The position numbers and the translations under genes are program-made. Below, piece after piece: positions 8,895 through 18,066 of a stretch of DNA of 64,000 nucleotides. Position 1 is the stretch's first letter. Every line of letters begins with the position of its first letter. The notes under the pieces were generated by a model, which saw only the letters and a program-made list of their open reading frames with translations, was not told where the DNA came from and made no database searches. Source of the DNA: Bradyrhizobium sp. Ai1a-2 (lineage in GTDB: Bacteria > Pseudomonadota > Alphaproteobacteria > Rhizobiales > Xanthobacteraceae); contig NZ_AUEZ01000005.1 in the NCBI RefSeq assembly GCF_000426245.1, positions 1 to 64,000 on the forward strand, in the 5' to 3' direction.

Positions 8895-9845
8895 TCAGGC
8901 CTCTTGACGGCGCTGCCGCCGGAACCAGGCCCATGTCTCCCGCGTCACGGCGCGATAGCCCCTGCCCCGGAACACGATCTGGCCGTCGACGATCCGGTTC
9001 AGTTCGGGCAGCGCGTGAAAGGGAACGGAGGGATAGGCGTGATGCTCGACATGGTAGGGCATGTTCCAGGCGAACCACCTCATGATCGCGCCGGTGTAGG
9101 TGGTGCGAGTGTTATGGAAGGCGCTGCGCGTCCGCTCGCAGCCGGTATGCTCGGCGTAGAGATAGGGACGCAGGATGAGTTGGCCGGCAAGCATCGGCAC
9201 GATCCAGACCCAAAGCAGGATCGGCGTCGACAGCGCGATCGAGAGCATCAGCAGCAGCGCGTACGCAGCGACATAGAGGCGCGCTTCGCGGACCACGATC
9301 GCCCGCTTGTTCTCAGGCACCCAAGGCGCCGTGACCTTGCCCGTGAACGCGTGCTTGAGCATCAGCCTTACGCGAACAGCGAACTGCAGCAGGCCGGAAT
9401 AGGCGATCGCAAGCTGCGTATCCGATTTGGGCTTGGGACCGACGATCAGCTCCGGATCCCGCTCGGGGTCCTGCGTGTAACGATGATGGTCCCAGTGAAA
9501 CAGGCAGTAATATTCGTAAGGCAGCACGATTGCGAAGGCGGACAGATGGCCCATCACGAGGTTGATCGCGCGGGTCCTGAAGGCCGTCTTGTGGGCAGTC
9601 TCATGCACGATCATGAACAGGAAGGCGACGAAATAACCCTGCAGCGCGATCAGCGGCAGCGCCCAGATCAGGCCGTAGCGCGAATAAACCAGCCAGATCA
9701 GCGCGCCGACCACCGCGATCGCACCATAGTGGGTGGCGGCGCGCACCGCACCCAACAAGTCGGAGCGCGCGGATAGTTCGCGGAGCATCGCAGGCGTCGG
9801 CGGTTTCGGCCGTGCGGTCGTATCAGGGATCGCGGTGCTGCTCAT
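8895..9845 (-). CDS. Membrane fatty-acid-desaturase-family di-iron enzyme
   Basis: A 316-residue integral-membrane di-iron enzyme of the fatty acid desaturase/beta-carotene hydroxylase superfamily. The three histidine clusters are present: HETAHKTAF, HWDHHRYTQDP and HVEHHAYP. Hydrophobic spans flank them (about residues 38-75, 92-110 and 190-230). I chose ATG 9845 because the cluster MSSTAIPD has a gaggcgagg ribosome site. The longer frame to 10001 would run through the putative operator. It could act on fatty acyl chains or on a carotenoid-like substrate, and the sequence alone does not separate these. It is convergent with a TetR gene that may regulate it. Confidence 0.88.
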   Translation of the reverse strand: MSSTAIPDTTARPKPPTPAMLRELSARSDLLGAVRAATHYGAIAVVGALIWLVYSRYGLIWALPLIALQGYFVAFLFMIVHETAHKTAFRTRAINLVMGHLSAFAIVLPYEYYCLFHWDHHRYTQDPERDPELIVGPKPKSDTQLAIAYSGLLQFAVRVRLMLKHAFTGKVTAPWVPENKRAIVVREARLYVAAYALLLMLSIALSTPILLWVWIVPMLAGQLILRPYLYAEHTGCERTRSAFHNTRTTYTGAIMRWFAWNMPYHVEHHAYPSVPFHALPELNRIVDGQIVFRGRGYRAVTRETWAWFRRQRRQEA

Positions 9846-9903
9846 TGTGCCTCGCCTCACTCGTTCCAAGCATCGAGGATCATGGTCTTCGGCGTCAATT
9901 AAC

Positions 9904-9918
9904 TGTACTATTAGTACA
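9904..9918. promoter_or_regulatory. 15-bp perfect palindrome, candidate TetR-type operator
   Basis: tgtacta-t-tagtaca is a perfect inverted repeat with a one-base centre, 59 bp upstream of the desaturase start in an AT-rich patch that could be its promoter. Size and symmetry fit TetR-family operators, and a TetR gene lies on the other side of the desaturase. No second copy was seen upstream of that TetR gene. Confidence 0.5.
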
Positions 9919-10007
9919 TTAAATCGGCTGTCGCCGCAACGGGGCCCGAAGCGCAAAAAGATTGCAGCGGTGAGCACACGCTGTGCAGACGCGAACGGCA
10001 TGGCGCT

Positions 10008-10098
10008 GTAGCCCGGGTGGAGCGCCAGCGTAACCCGGGGACCGCTGGTAAACGTCGATACGACTGTCCCGGGTTGCGCTTCGCTCCACCCGGGCTAC
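10008..10098. repeat. Dispersed palindromic repeat, family B, copy 2
   Basis: Outer arms gtagcccgggtggagcg and cgctccacccgggctac with inner taacccggg and cccgggtt. It occupies the space between the desaturase promoter and the stop codon of the Rieske-less oxygenase gene, ending 8 bp from that stop. Confidence 0.88.
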
Positions 10099-10106
10099 GC
10101 AGATCG

Positions 10107-10973
10107 TCACCGCGAGCCGGCGACGGTGCCGTAGCGCAGGCCCTTTTCCTTGAGCCAGCGGCGATAGGCGACGGAGGAGCTGTCGGCGCGGGTCGGGATC
10201 TCGGCGCGCGGTTCGAGCGGCAGCCGCAGGGGACGCTGGTTCTCGACGATGATGCGGTCCTGCGAAAAGATCACCTGCTCGAACTTCAGCATATCATTGT
10301 AGGCCGACTGCTCGTCGACCAGGAACATCACCGGCTGGGCGCGGCACAGCTCCTCCTCGATCGGCTGGATGAACAGCGCGATCGCATCGAGCCGCGAGGA
10401 AGCCGACGGGCACACCCGGTAGAGCATCACCGTGAACGGCGACGGCACGCGATAGGTGAGCTGCACGAAATCGCCGGCGGATTCCGTCACCGCGATGCGC
10501 GGCTGGAAGAAGCGGCAATTGGTCGCCCAGACCTCGTCGACATCGCGGCGGATCTCGCTCTCATAGGTCGGCACTTCCGTATGCGGCACGGCACCGAGGA
10601 TGTCGTGATGGACGTAAGGAAAATGCGCCATGTCGAGAAAGTTCTCGATCACCCGCGGCGCGGAGGTGCGGAGCCTGACCCAGCCGCACATCACAAAGCG
10701 GCGGTCCTCTTCCGCGGCTTCAGCAATATCGAAGATCTCCCGCCGCGGCTGGCCAAGCGTGGTCCAGAGGCAGCCATAGCGCTCGCGGGTCGGCAGCGCC
10801 GCGGCGAGTGTCCCCGCAACGATCTCCCGCACGCGCGGCGCGCCATCGGCGTCGCGGTCGACGACCAGATCCTGGCCGAGCAGGCGCGTTGAGCGCGGCG
10901 TTGCCGTCACCTCCGACAGCGTCTCGATCGCGTACCATTCGTTCAGCGCGACGGGATCACTGGTCTTGGCCAT
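10107..10973 (-). CDS. Rieske-type oxygenase catalytic subunit lacking the Rieske domain (copy 1)
   Basis: A 288-residue protein homologous to aromatic-ring/N-demethylase oxygenase alpha subunits. The mononuclear iron site is intact: D114-x2-H117-x4-H122 within ENFLDMAHFPYVH, and a distal D239 in FSQDRIIVENQ. The N terminus begins like a Rieske domain (EWYAIETLSEV, then TRLLGQDLVV) but jumps straight to RERYGCLW. The CxH and CxxH cluster ligands, about 45 residues in normal relatives, are absent. It must therefore receive electrons from a separate Rieske protein, as NdmC does in caffeine-degrading Pseudomonas. It is the last gene of the minus-strand operon, 11 bp after an amidohydrolase. It resembles the 26257-27126 protein closely throughout. 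Confidence 0.87.
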   Translation of the reverse strand: MAKTSDPVALNEWYAIETLSEVTATPRSTRLLGQDLVVDRDADGAPRVREIVAGTLAAALPTRERYGCLWTTLGQPRREIFDIAEAAEEDRRFVMCGWVRLRTSAPRVIENFLDMAHFPYVHHDILGAVPHTEVPTYESEIRRDVDEVWATNCRFFQPRIAVTESAGDFVQLTYRVPSPFTVMLYRVCPSASSRLDAIALFIQPIEEELCRAQPVMFLVDEQSAYNDMLKFEQVIFSQDRIIVENQRPLRLPLEPRAEIPTRADSSSVAYRRWLKEKGLRYGTVAGSR

Positions 10974-10984
10974 CACCTGCCCCG

Positions 10985-12367
10985 TCAAACCGCGCCGGTC
11001 CACTGCACCGAGCCATGAACGTGCTGGGCGAGCCAGGCGGCGCGGCGCGCGAACAATCCCGGCGCCACCTCGTGAACGTGATCGATCAGCGCGCGCAGAT
11101 CGGCCGTCTTCAACTCGCCGTCCTCGACGACGATCCGGCCGCCTATCATGGTCAGCGCGACATCGCCGCCGCGCACCGCATGCACCAGATTGTGCTGCAG
11201 GTTGAAATAGGGTCCGTCGCCGAACAGCGGCGTCATCCGCGGCGTGTCGGTCCGCACCGCGATCAGGTCGGCCTTCTTGCCGATCTCGAGCGAGCCGATC
11301 TCGTGGTCGAGACCGATGGCGCGGGCGCCCATGATCGTGCCCATCCTCAGCGCGGTCCAGGAATCCAGCGCGGCGGCATTGAGCGATTTCAGCTTGCCGA
11401 GCAGCGAGGCCGCTTTCATCTCCTCGAACATGTCGAGATTGTTGTTCTCCTTCTCGCCGTCGGTGCCGAGGCCGACGGCAAGGCCGGCCTGCAGCATCGC
11501 CTCGACCGGCGCGATGCCGCTGGCGAGCTTCATGTTGCTGACCGGATTGTGCGCCACCGAGACGCCGCGGCGGGCGAGCAGCGCGATCTCGGAATCGTCG
11601 AGCCAGACCGCATGCGCGATCATCGCCCGCGGCGTCTCCAACAAGCCGAGATCGTCGAGCACAAACATCGGCCGCTTGCCGTAGCGCTTCTCGAACTCGG
11701 CGACCTCGATCGAGGCCTCGCTGCAATGGGTGTGGAATCCGGTGCGGTGGCGCTTCGCCATTTCGACCGCGCGGCGCTGCGCCGCCTCGTCGGAATAGAA
11801 GAGATGCTCGAGCCCGACCCAGACGGAGATACGGCCGTCTGCCTTGCCGTGCCAGCTCTCGATCATCCGTTCGTTATCATCGAGCGTGTCGAAATAATTG
11901 TAATCGGGATGCTCGCCGACATAGGGCACCGCGACGAGGCGATTGCCGATCGCGCTGGCCGCCCGCGCGCTGCCATCCATGAAGCGCCACATGTCGACGG
12001 TCGTCGTGGTGCCGGAGAGCACGCTCTCGGAATAACAGAGATAGGATGCCGCTTCCGCCTCGTGCGGCCGCAGCACGCGATGCATCGGGTTGATGTGCAA
12101 TCGCAGCCAGTCCCACACCGGCAGGTGCTCGGCGGTGCCGCGCAGGAAGCCGGAATGCATGTGGCAGTTCACCAGCCCCGGCATGACCAGGCAATTCCGG
12201 AGATAGGTAACCTCGGCCGCGGGCTCGGCGGCGCAGAGCCCGGCGCTCTTGCCGACCGCGGCAATGCGGCCGTCGCGCACCAGCACCGCGCCGTCGGCGA
12301 TGACGCGGTTGGCTCCGTCCATGGTCAGGACGAAATCGGCAGCGATGATCTGATCCTTTGCGTTCAT
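10985..12367 (-). CDS. Amidohydrolase, ATZ/TRZ-MtaD-type deaminase
   Basis: A 460-residue metal-dependent hydrolase of the cytosine deaminase-like amidohydrolase group (TRZ/ATZ, MtaD/SsnA). The metal-site pieces are NCHMHSG (HxH), THCSE, AHAVW and GTDGEKENN. The closing IGSLEIGKKADLIAV is typical of the family. It probably deaminates or dechlorinates an N-heterocycle, most likely a purine derivative given its neighbours. The start at 12367 overlaps the GMC oxidoreductase stop (ATGA). It is followed closely by the Rieske-less oxygenase, the same pairing seen at 24827-27126. The substrate is not assigned. Confidence 0.9.
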   Translation of the reverse strand: MNAKDQIIAADFVLTMDGANRVIADGAVLVRDGRIAAVGKSAGLCAAEPAAEVTYLRNCLVMPGLVNCHMHSGFLRGTAEHLPVWDWLRLHINPMHRVLRPHEAEAASYLCYSESVLSGTTTTVDMWRFMDGSARAASAIGNRLVAVPYVGEHPDYNYFDTLDDNERMIESWHGKADGRISVWVGLEHLFYSDEAAQRRAVEMAKRHRTGFHTHCSEASIEVAEFEKRYGKRPMFVLDDLGLLETPRAMIAHAVWLDDSEIALLARRGVSVAHNPVSNMKLASGIAPVEAMLQAGLAVGLGTDGEKENNNLDMFEEMKAASLLGKLKSLNAAALDSWTALRMGTIMGARAIGLDHEIGSLEIGKKADLIAVRTDTPRMTPLFGDGPYFNLQHNLVHAVRGGDVALTMIGGRIVVEDGELKTADLRALIDHVHEVAPGLFARRAAWLAQHVHGSVQWTGAV

Positions 12368-13923
12368 GGCGACGGCTCTGCAGGTTTCATGCCGGTGATG
12401 AAATCCGCGGCGCGCTCGCCGATCATCACCACGGGCGCATGGGTGTTGCAGGACGGGATGATCGGGATCACCGAGGCATCCACGATGCGCAGGCCCTCGA
12501 CGCCGCGCACCCGCAACTGCGGATCGACCACGGCGCGTTCGCCTGTGCCCATCGCGCAGGCGCCGCAGGCATGAAAGAAGGTCGAGCAACTCATGCGGAT
12601 GAATTCGATCTTCTCGCTGCGCGACAGCGGGCGGTCGGGTGCGGCCGGCGCCGCGATAAGGTCGGCAAAGACCTTCGTGGCGGACAGTTCCATGATTGTG
12701 TCGATGCCGGCAATCAACGCTTCGAGGTCCGCGGGCTCGGCGAGGAAGTTCGGCTGCAGATCGATGGCGGCACCGGGTTCGGCACTCCCGAGCTGCATCC
12801 GCCCGACGCTGGCCGAGCGCATCAATCCCGGCGACATCGCGAAGATGTCGCCGGAGAGATCATAGCGTGAGGCAACGTCGTCGCCGGCGTGGCGACCCTG
12901 CACGACGAAGGCGTGGAGATCGGGCGCGGCGAGCGTGGCAGCACTCTTCCAGTTCATCATGCTGCCGCCGCCATTGTCGCACACCGGCCCGAGCGGCGCC
13001 CTGGCGCGGAAGTTCATGCCCATCAGCAGCGGATGGTCCTGAAGGTTCTCGCCGACGCCTTCGAGGTCGGCCGTGACCGATACGCCGAGCCGTGCCAATT
13101 CCGCTGCGGGCCCGATGCCGCTCATCAGCAGCAGCCGCGGCGTATCGATCGCGCCGAGCGCCAGGATGATCTCGGAGCTCGCGCGCGTCTCGATGATGGC
13201 GCCGTCGATGATCGCGTGCACCGCGCGGGCACGGCGGCCCTCGAAGGTGAGACCGATCGCGAGCGCGTCGGTGCGGATGGTGAGATTTGGCCGATCCATC
13301 ACCGGCCGCAGATAGCCGCGCGCCGTGCTCCAGCGTTTGCCTTCGCTGACATTGAGATTGGCGAGGCCGGCGCCCTCATTGGTCGCGCCGTTCGGATCGT
13401 CGATCACGGGGATGCCGAGCTCGGCGGCGCCCGCGAGCATCGCGCGCGCAACCGGATGCGGATCGCGCGGACGCTCGATACGCAAGGGACCTCCGGCACC
13501 GCGATGGTCGGAAGCGCCGCCCTCCCAATCCTCGCAGCGCTTGAAATACGGCAGCACGGAACCGAAATTCCATCCCGTCGCGCCTGCTGCCTCCCAGGCG
13601 TCGTAGTCGGAGGGATGGCCGCGGTACCACAGCATCGCGTTGAGGCTCGACGATCCCCCGAGCACGCGCCCGCGCGGAATCGCAATACTGCGGCCGTTCA
13701 GCTCGCGCTGCGGTGCATAGCGATAGCCCCAATCGTAGGGGCCACCGAGCAGCGCGGTCCAGTTCGCGGCATCCTCGATCGCGGCAATGCCGATATCCGA
13801 CGGACCAGCTTCGAGCAGCAGCACGCTCGCGTCGCTGCGTTCGGCCAGCCGCCGCGCCACCACCGCGCCGCCGGATCCGCCGCCGACCACGATGTAATCA
13901 TAGGCGTGGAGGAGCGCGATCAT
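12364..13923 (-). CDS. GMC-family FAD-dependent oxidoreductase (choline-dehydrogenase-like)
   Basis: A 519-residue glucose-methanol-choline oxidoreductase. The FAD-binding Rossmann motif VVGGGSGGAVVARRL lies near residues 12-26. The GMC signatures are RGRVLGGSSSLNAMLWYRG (about residues 82-100) and LALGAIDTPRLLLMSGIGP, and the C-terminal segment includes ACGACAMGTGERAVVDPQLRV. It should oxidise an alcohol. In this locus that could be a side-chain or hydroxymethyl product of the oxygenase step, which is inference. It is coupled to the downstream amidohydrolase and separated from the decarboxylase-like genes by a repeat of family C. Confidence 0.9.
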   Translation of the reverse strand: MIALLHAYDYIVVGGGSGGAVVARRLAERSDASVLLLEAGPSDIGIAAIEDAANWTALLGGPYDWGYRYAPQRELNGRSIAIPRGRVLGGSSSLNAMLWYRGHPSDYDAWEAAGATGWNFGSVLPYFKRCEDWEGGASDHRGAGGPLRIERPRDPHPVARAMLAGAAELGIPVIDDPNGATNEGAGLANLNVSEGKRWSTARGYLRPVMDRPNLTIRTDALAIGLTFEGRRARAVHAIIDGAIIETRASSEIILALGAIDTPRLLLMSGIGPAAELARLGVSVTADLEGVGENLQDHPLLMGMNFRARAPLGPVCDNGGGSMMNWKSAATLAAPDLHAFVVQGRHAGDDVASRYDLSGDIFAMSPGLMRSASVGRMQLGSAEPGAAIDLQPNFLAEPADLEALIAGIDTIMELSATKVFADLIAAPAAPDRPLSRSEKIEFIRMSCSTFFHACGACAMGTGERAVVDPQLRVRGVEGLRIVDASVIPIIPSCNTHAPVVMIGERAADFITGMKPAEPSP

Positions 13924-13948
13924 AGCGTCGGAGCGATGCGCGTGGTTT

Positions 13949-14075
13949 CACCTCTCCCGCTTGCGGGAGAGGTCGCTGCGCGAAGCGCGGCGGGTGGGAG
14001 CTCTCTCCGCTCGCGAGAGCCTGAATCGTGGAGAGACCCCCACCCCAGCCCTCCCGCGCAAGCGGGAGAGGGAGC
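13949..14075. repeat. Dispersed palindromic repeat, family C, copy 1
   Basis: Outer arms cacctctcccgcttgcggga and tcccgcgcaagcgggagagg frame an inner region with cggcgggtgggagctctctc and accccagccctccc. It recurs at 29754-29931, 37263-37390 and 60552-60675. Here it lies inside the minus-strand operon, between the GMC oxidoreductase and the decarboxylase-like subunits, where its strong hairpins could reduce read-through. Confidence 0.88.
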
Positions 14076-14107
14076 ACAGCTTCGTCGTGGCGCTCGCCTC
14101 ACCATCG

Positions 14108-14716
14108 CTAATTGTGCTCGCTCGGGCCCATGATGACGATGTTCTCGGTGCGCTCGACGTGGCGGACGAAGATGTATTTGTCCTCGCGCCCATCGCTGTG
14201 CTTGCGCTTGATGTCGGGCTGCACGGTGCCGGACACTTTTGCCACAACCAGATGCGGCTCCTGCGCCGCCAATCCTTCCGCGCAATGGCCGTCGAACTCC
14301 TCGACCGTGCGTGCGGTGTAGGCCCGCGTGACGCCCGCGCCGCGCGCGATCGCGGCGATATCGACGCGGCCGCTTGCGGTGTGCGTCGGCGGGCCGCCGA
14401 TCGACTGGTAGCACTCGTTGTCCCAGACCACGATGAACAGATTGTGCGGCTGCTCGTTGCCGATGGTGGCGAGAATGCCGAGGTTGAACATCATGCCGCC
14501 GTCGGTATCGAGCGAGACGATGCGCCGGTGCGGCAGGCCGGCGGCGAGCCCAAAGGCCTGCGCGCTGACGCAGCCGAGCTGCTGCTGGAACAGGCTGGCG
14601 TCGCGCATGTGCGGCGCGGCGTTGTACCATTCGTCGACGCTGGCGCCGAGCGACAGGATCACGAGTTCGTCGGAGAGCCGGCACGCCAGCGCCTTCATGC
14701 AGTCGAACCGCTTCAT
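14108..14716 (-). CDS. Thiamine-diphosphate enzyme, pyrophosphate-binding subunit (sulfopyruvate/phosphonopyruvate decarboxylase type)
   Basis: A 202-residue beta-type subunit carrying the ThDP/Mg-binding domain. The GDG-(x)n-NN signature appears as TDG (71-73) with DN at 99-100 in WDNECYQSIGG. It pairs with the adjacent alpha subunit in the split arrangement known from ComDE-type sulfopyruvate decarboxylase. The expected reaction is non-oxidative decarboxylation of a 2-oxo acid or carboligation. Its role in a purine-type locus is unclear. The start overlaps the alpha stop (ATGA at 14713-14716). Confidence 0.85.
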   Translation of the reverse strand: MKRFDCMKALACRLSDELVILSLGASVDEWYNAAPHMRDASLFQQQLGCVSAQAFGLAAGLPHRRIVSLDTDGGMMFNLGILATIGNEQPHNLFIVVWDNECYQSIGGPPTHTASGRVDIAAIARGAGVTRAYTARTVEEFDGHCAEGLAAQEPHLVVAKVSGTVQPDIKRKHSDGREDKYIFVRHVERTENIVIMGPSEHN

Positions 14717-15213
14717 CGCACCACGCTCCCGCCCAGCGCGACCGCCGAGTGATAATAGGCCGAATAGGACCAGCTGAACGCTTCGGCGATGGCGCGCTCG
14801 ATCTTCTCTTCTTCAGTGACGATGCGATAGGGAATGCGCAGCGCGTTCAGCACCGGCTCCATGGTGATGCCGTGCGGGATCGCCCACCAATTGTTCTCGC
14901 CGAGCTCGCCGCGATAGCTCATCAGCATCACCACGGGGATGCCGGCGCCGAGCCCCATCCGCGCCAGTGGTTCGACCGAGGCGCGCAAGCCCGAATTCTC
15001 CATCACCAGCGCCGCGCGCTTGCCGGACAGGAACACGCCGCCGCAGATCGCCGCGCCCTCGCCTTCATTGGTGACGCGGATGGTGCGAATGTCAGGGTCG
15101 GCATCGAGCGCCGGATAGAGCTCCTTGAACAAAGAGTCCGGCAGATAGCAGACGATGCTGACGCCTGCTTTCTTCAAGCCGCGGATCACGGCGTCGACGG
15201 CAGATGGCTTCAT
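14713..15213 (-). CDS. Thiamine-diphosphate enzyme, pyrimidine-binding subunit
   Basis: A 166-residue alpha-type subunit with the PYR domain of ThDP enzymes. It opens VDAVIRGLKKAGVSIVCYLPDS and contains TNEGEGAAICGG. Its E50 aligns with the catalytic Glu that activates thiamine, and MENSGLRASVEPLARM follows. With the next gene it should make a heteromeric decarboxylase-like enzyme. It is separated by 89 bp from the LysR gene upstream. Confidence 0.85.
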   Translation of the reverse strand: MKPSAVDAVIRGLKKAGVSIVCYLPDSLFKELYPALDADPDIRTIRVTNEGEGAAICGGVFLSGKRAALVMENSGLRASVEPLARMGLGAGIPVVMLMSYRGELGENNWWAIPHGITMEPVLNALRIPYRIVTEEEKIERAIAEAFSWSYSAYYHSAVALGGSVVR

Positions 15214-15302
15214 GCGATCTCCTTTTCGACCAAGTTCTCAGGCGGGAGATGTTCTGAATAGGCCCTGATTTCTCACCAGCCTGATGCGCGCTGCGCAACA
15301 TC

Positions 15303-16226
15303 TCAGCCGCCGGACAGGCCCTCGATTGCCCGCGTCAGCATGGTGGCGAGGCTCGAGGCCGCCTCCGACATGCCGGACTTGGCGCGCGACAGCAGCACCA
15401 GCTTGCGCGGCCGCAGTTTTGGATCGCGCAACGGCACGAACACCAAGGCTCCGCTCCTGATCTCGCGCTGGACGCCGATCCGCGTCTGCAGCGCGACGCT
15501 GTTGCCGCGCATGGCAAGGTCGGCCATGACAGTGATCGAGTTGGTCAGCGCCCGCCGGCCGAAATCGATCGATGAGCCGTTCAGCGCCTCCTCGATCGAA
15601 GCGCCGAGCGAGAGGCTGGCATCCGACAGCACGACGCGCTCGCCGGCGAGATCGAACAGCCGCAGTTCACTGCGGCCGGCGAGCCGATGCCCGGGATGCA
15701 TCAGCGCGCCCAGATTCAGCACCGTGCCGGCGAGCCGCTGCGCGTTGCGCGGCGTCTTGATATCGAAGGCGATGCCGATGTCGCATGCGCCGTCGGCCAC
15801 CGCATCGAACGCATGCTCCGATCCCATCACCTTGATGTCGACAGTGATCGCCGGATAGCTCTCCCAGAACGTCGACATCACGTCGAGCAACAGCCCGCGC
15901 GCGATGCTCTCGACGACAGCCACGGTGACGGTGCCGCGACGAAGGCCCTGGAGATCGTTGATCTCGGTGTAGGCACGCGTCATCTCGCCCTGGCTGGCAC
16001 GCGTGCGATAAAGCAGGATCTCGCCGGCGCTGGTGAGCTTCAGCCGCTGGCGGATCCGCTCGAACAATGGCGTCTGCAGTTCGTCCTCGAGCTGGCCGAT
16101 CACCCGGCTGATCGAGGACGGCGCCACATTGAGCACGCGCGCGGCCTGCCGGATCGAGCCGAGCTGGGCGACGAGCTGGAAATAATAAAGGCGCGTCGAG
16201 ATCAGGCCGAGCCGGTGTGGATCCAT
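15303..16226 (-). CDS. LysR-family transcriptional regulator
   Basis: A 307-residue LysR regulator. The N-terminal winged helix-turn-helix is at about residues 11-60 (FQLVAQLGSIRQAARVLNVA, then SSISRVIGQLEDEL). The substrate-binding-like effector domain follows. It begins only 4 bp after the adenine deaminase stop, on the same strand, so it is likely co-transcribed with that gene. Many LysR genes are instead divergent from their targets. It is the only regulator inside the 10-27 kb locus and the best candidate for controlling both arms from the 19.7-20.1 kb region, though that is inferred from position. Confidence 0.93.
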   Translation of the reverse strand: MDPHRLGLISTRLYYFQLVAQLGSIRQAARVLNVAPSSISRVIGQLEDELQTPLFERIRQRLKLTSAGEILLYRTRASQGEMTRAYTEINDLQGLRRGTVTVAVVESIARGLLLDVMSTFWESYPAITVDIKVMGSEHAFDAVADGACDIGIAFDIKTPRNAQRLAGTVLNLGALMHPGHRLAGRSELRLFDLAGERVVLSDASLSLGASIEEALNGSSIDFGRRALTNSITVMADLAMRGNSVALQTRIGVQREIRSGALVFVPLRDPKLRPRKLVLLSRAKSGMSEAASSLATMLTRAIEGLSGG

Positions 16227-16230
16227 CTTG

Positions 16231-18033
16231 CTATTCGAACAGCGGCGCCAGCCGCATTTCCGGCACCAGCACCAAGCCCTTGTCGGTGAGGCGGATTTCG
16301 GGGATCACCGACAGCGGGATCAGGTTGAAGCCCATGTAGGGAATGGTGCAGCCGGCTTCCTGCCATGCCACCTTCAATTCCTGCACCTCCTCGGCGACCT
16401 CGGTCACGCGCTTGTCGGAGAGCAGGCCTGCGATCGGCAGCGGCACCATCGCCTTCACCTTGCCATCGGCAACGACGCAAACGCCGCCCTGATGGTCCTT
16501 GATCGCGGCAAGCGCGACCTGCATGTCATCTTCATTGGTGCCGGCAATGACGATGTTGTGGCTGTCATGCCCCACGCTCGATGCCACCGCGCCGTGCTTG
16601 AGGCCGAAATCCTTGAGGAGACCATGGGCGACGTTGCCGGCCGATTTGCCGTGGCGCTCCACCACGGCGACGAAGCACAGGCCATGGCGCTCGAATAGCG
16701 GCTGCCAATCATTGGCCGGCTCGATCGCGACGCGGTCGTGGATCAGGGTGATGCCGGGCAGCGCGGTCCTGATGGCGTTGACCGTGCAGGCCTCGGTCGG
16801 CAGCGCCGGCGTCAGCTTCACCTTGTCAGGCAATTTCACGGTCGAATAGGCGGCTTGCGGATAGCGGTAGCGCTTCGACAGCGCGGCATCGAGCAATGGG
16901 GTAATCTTGCGGTTCTCGACCACGCATTCGCCGCCATACCAGGTGGCGCGTGGCTTGAGCGAATCGTCGAGCAGCACCAGGTCGGCGCGCCGGCCGCCGC
17001 CGAGGCCGCCGATCTCGCCCTCGGCACCGAAGCGCGTGGCGCCGTGCAGCGAACCCATCGACCACGCCTGTTCCGGCGACATGCCGGCCTTCACCGCCTC
17101 GCGCACCACCCAGTCGAGGCCGAATTGCAGGAGATCGTCGGCATCGCGATCGTCGGTGCAGACGGCGACGCGCTTATGCGACGCTCCGAGCTCGGTGATC
17201 GTGCGGATCGCCTGCGGCAGCGAGTGCCACGGCGTGGTCGGCGGACCGCCACGCAGGAAGATCCAGACGCCGGCTTCAAGCAGACCGTCAGCGATATCGC
17301 GGTCGATCGCCTCGTGGGTATCGGTGACACCGCTCGCCGCATAGGCGGCGACGAATTCGCGGCCATAGACATGGCCTGACACCGGCCGTCCGCGTTTGAG
17401 CGCCGCGGCAAGGATCGCGTGACTGCGCTCGTCGCCGAGCGTCACGGGGACGAAATCCATTTTTTCGCCGAGCGCCACCGCCTCCGGCCAGCGGTCGAAC
17501 AGGCCCGCGATCTTCTCTGCCGTGAGATCGCCGCCGGCCGTCTCGAGTTCCGGCGAGGTGGCGGGCACCGTGCTCGGCACGGTCAGGAAGATCGAGAGCG
17601 GCGCCTCGCGCGCGTCCTCCAGCATCGCCTCGACGCCGGCGACGTCCATCACATTGCCGATCGCGTGGCTGTCGCAGAAGATCGTCGTGGTGCCGTTGAG
17701 CAGGGCCGCTTCCGCATAGGCGCAGGCCGTCACCATCGAGGATTCGATATGGATGTGCGGATCGACCAGCCCCGGCGCGATGATGCCGCCGGCAACGTCC
17801 CGGATCGCGGCATCGCCGCCGGCAGCCTTGTGCGCGCCGGCCGGCTTCACCGCGGCGATCCGCCCGCCCGCGATCCAGATCTCCCTGTTGTCGATGATCC
17901 GCTCCGAATAGGTCGAGAGCACGCGCGCACCCGTGATGACGAGATCGGGCGCTGTCCGCCCCGAGGCGACGTCGGCGAGACGGCGTGTCATGGTGTGGAG
18001 CGGTTGGACGGAGAAGCGGGTGAGCCCGGTCAT
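16231..18033 (-). CDS. ade: Adenine deaminase
   Basis: A 600-residue adenine deaminase (amidohydrolase superfamily, AdeC/Ade type), converting adenine to hypoxanthine and ammonia. Diagnostic pieces are [36 protein letters not shown] in the metal site and SVGHDSHNI near the C terminus. Length is normal for the family. It sits in the minus arm behind the GST-like gene (33 bp gap). Together with the BMP importer and the 8-oxoguanine-deaminase-like enzyme, it is the strongest evidence that the locus handles purines. Related adenine deaminases may accept N6-substituted adenines, which has not been tested here. Confidence 0.93.
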   Translation of the reverse strand: MTGLTRFSVQPLHTMTRRLADVASGRTAPDLVITGARVLSTYSERIIDNREIWIAGGRIAAVKPAGAHKAAGGDAAIRDVAGGIIAPGLVDPHIHIESSMVTACAYAEAALLNGTTTIFCDSHAIGNVMDVAGVEAMLEDAREAPLSIFLTVPSTVPATSPELETAGGDLTAEKIAGLFDRWPEAVALGEKMDFVPVTLGDERSHAILAAALKRGRPVSGHVYGREFVAAYAASGVTDTHEAIDRDIADGLLEAGVWIFLRGGPPTTPWHSLPQAIRTITELGASHKRVAVCTDDRDADDLLQFGLDWVVREAVKAGMSPEQAWSMGSLHGATRFGAEGEIGGLGGGRRADLVLLDDSLKPRATWYGGECVVENRKITPLLDAALSKRYRYPQAAYSTVKLPDKVKLTPALPTEACTVNAIRTALPGITLIHDRVAIEPANDWQPLFERHGLCFVAVVERHGKSAGNVAHGLLKDFGLKHGAVASSVGHDSHNIVIAGTNEDDMQVALAAIKDHQGGVCVVADGKVKAMVPLPIAGLLSDKRVTEVAEEVQELKVAWQEAGCTIPYMGFNLIPLSVIPEIRLTDKGLVLVPEMRLAPLFE

Positions 18034-18066
18034 GGCGGCCTCCTGTGGGGCGTTGCGTGATCGGCG

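Noticed and set aside
10808..12574. Long plus-strand open frame (588 codons) across the amidohydrolase gene
   Set aside because: It is antisense to the amidohydrolase and parts of its neighbours, has no family motifs, and is typical of shadow frames in GC-rich codon use.
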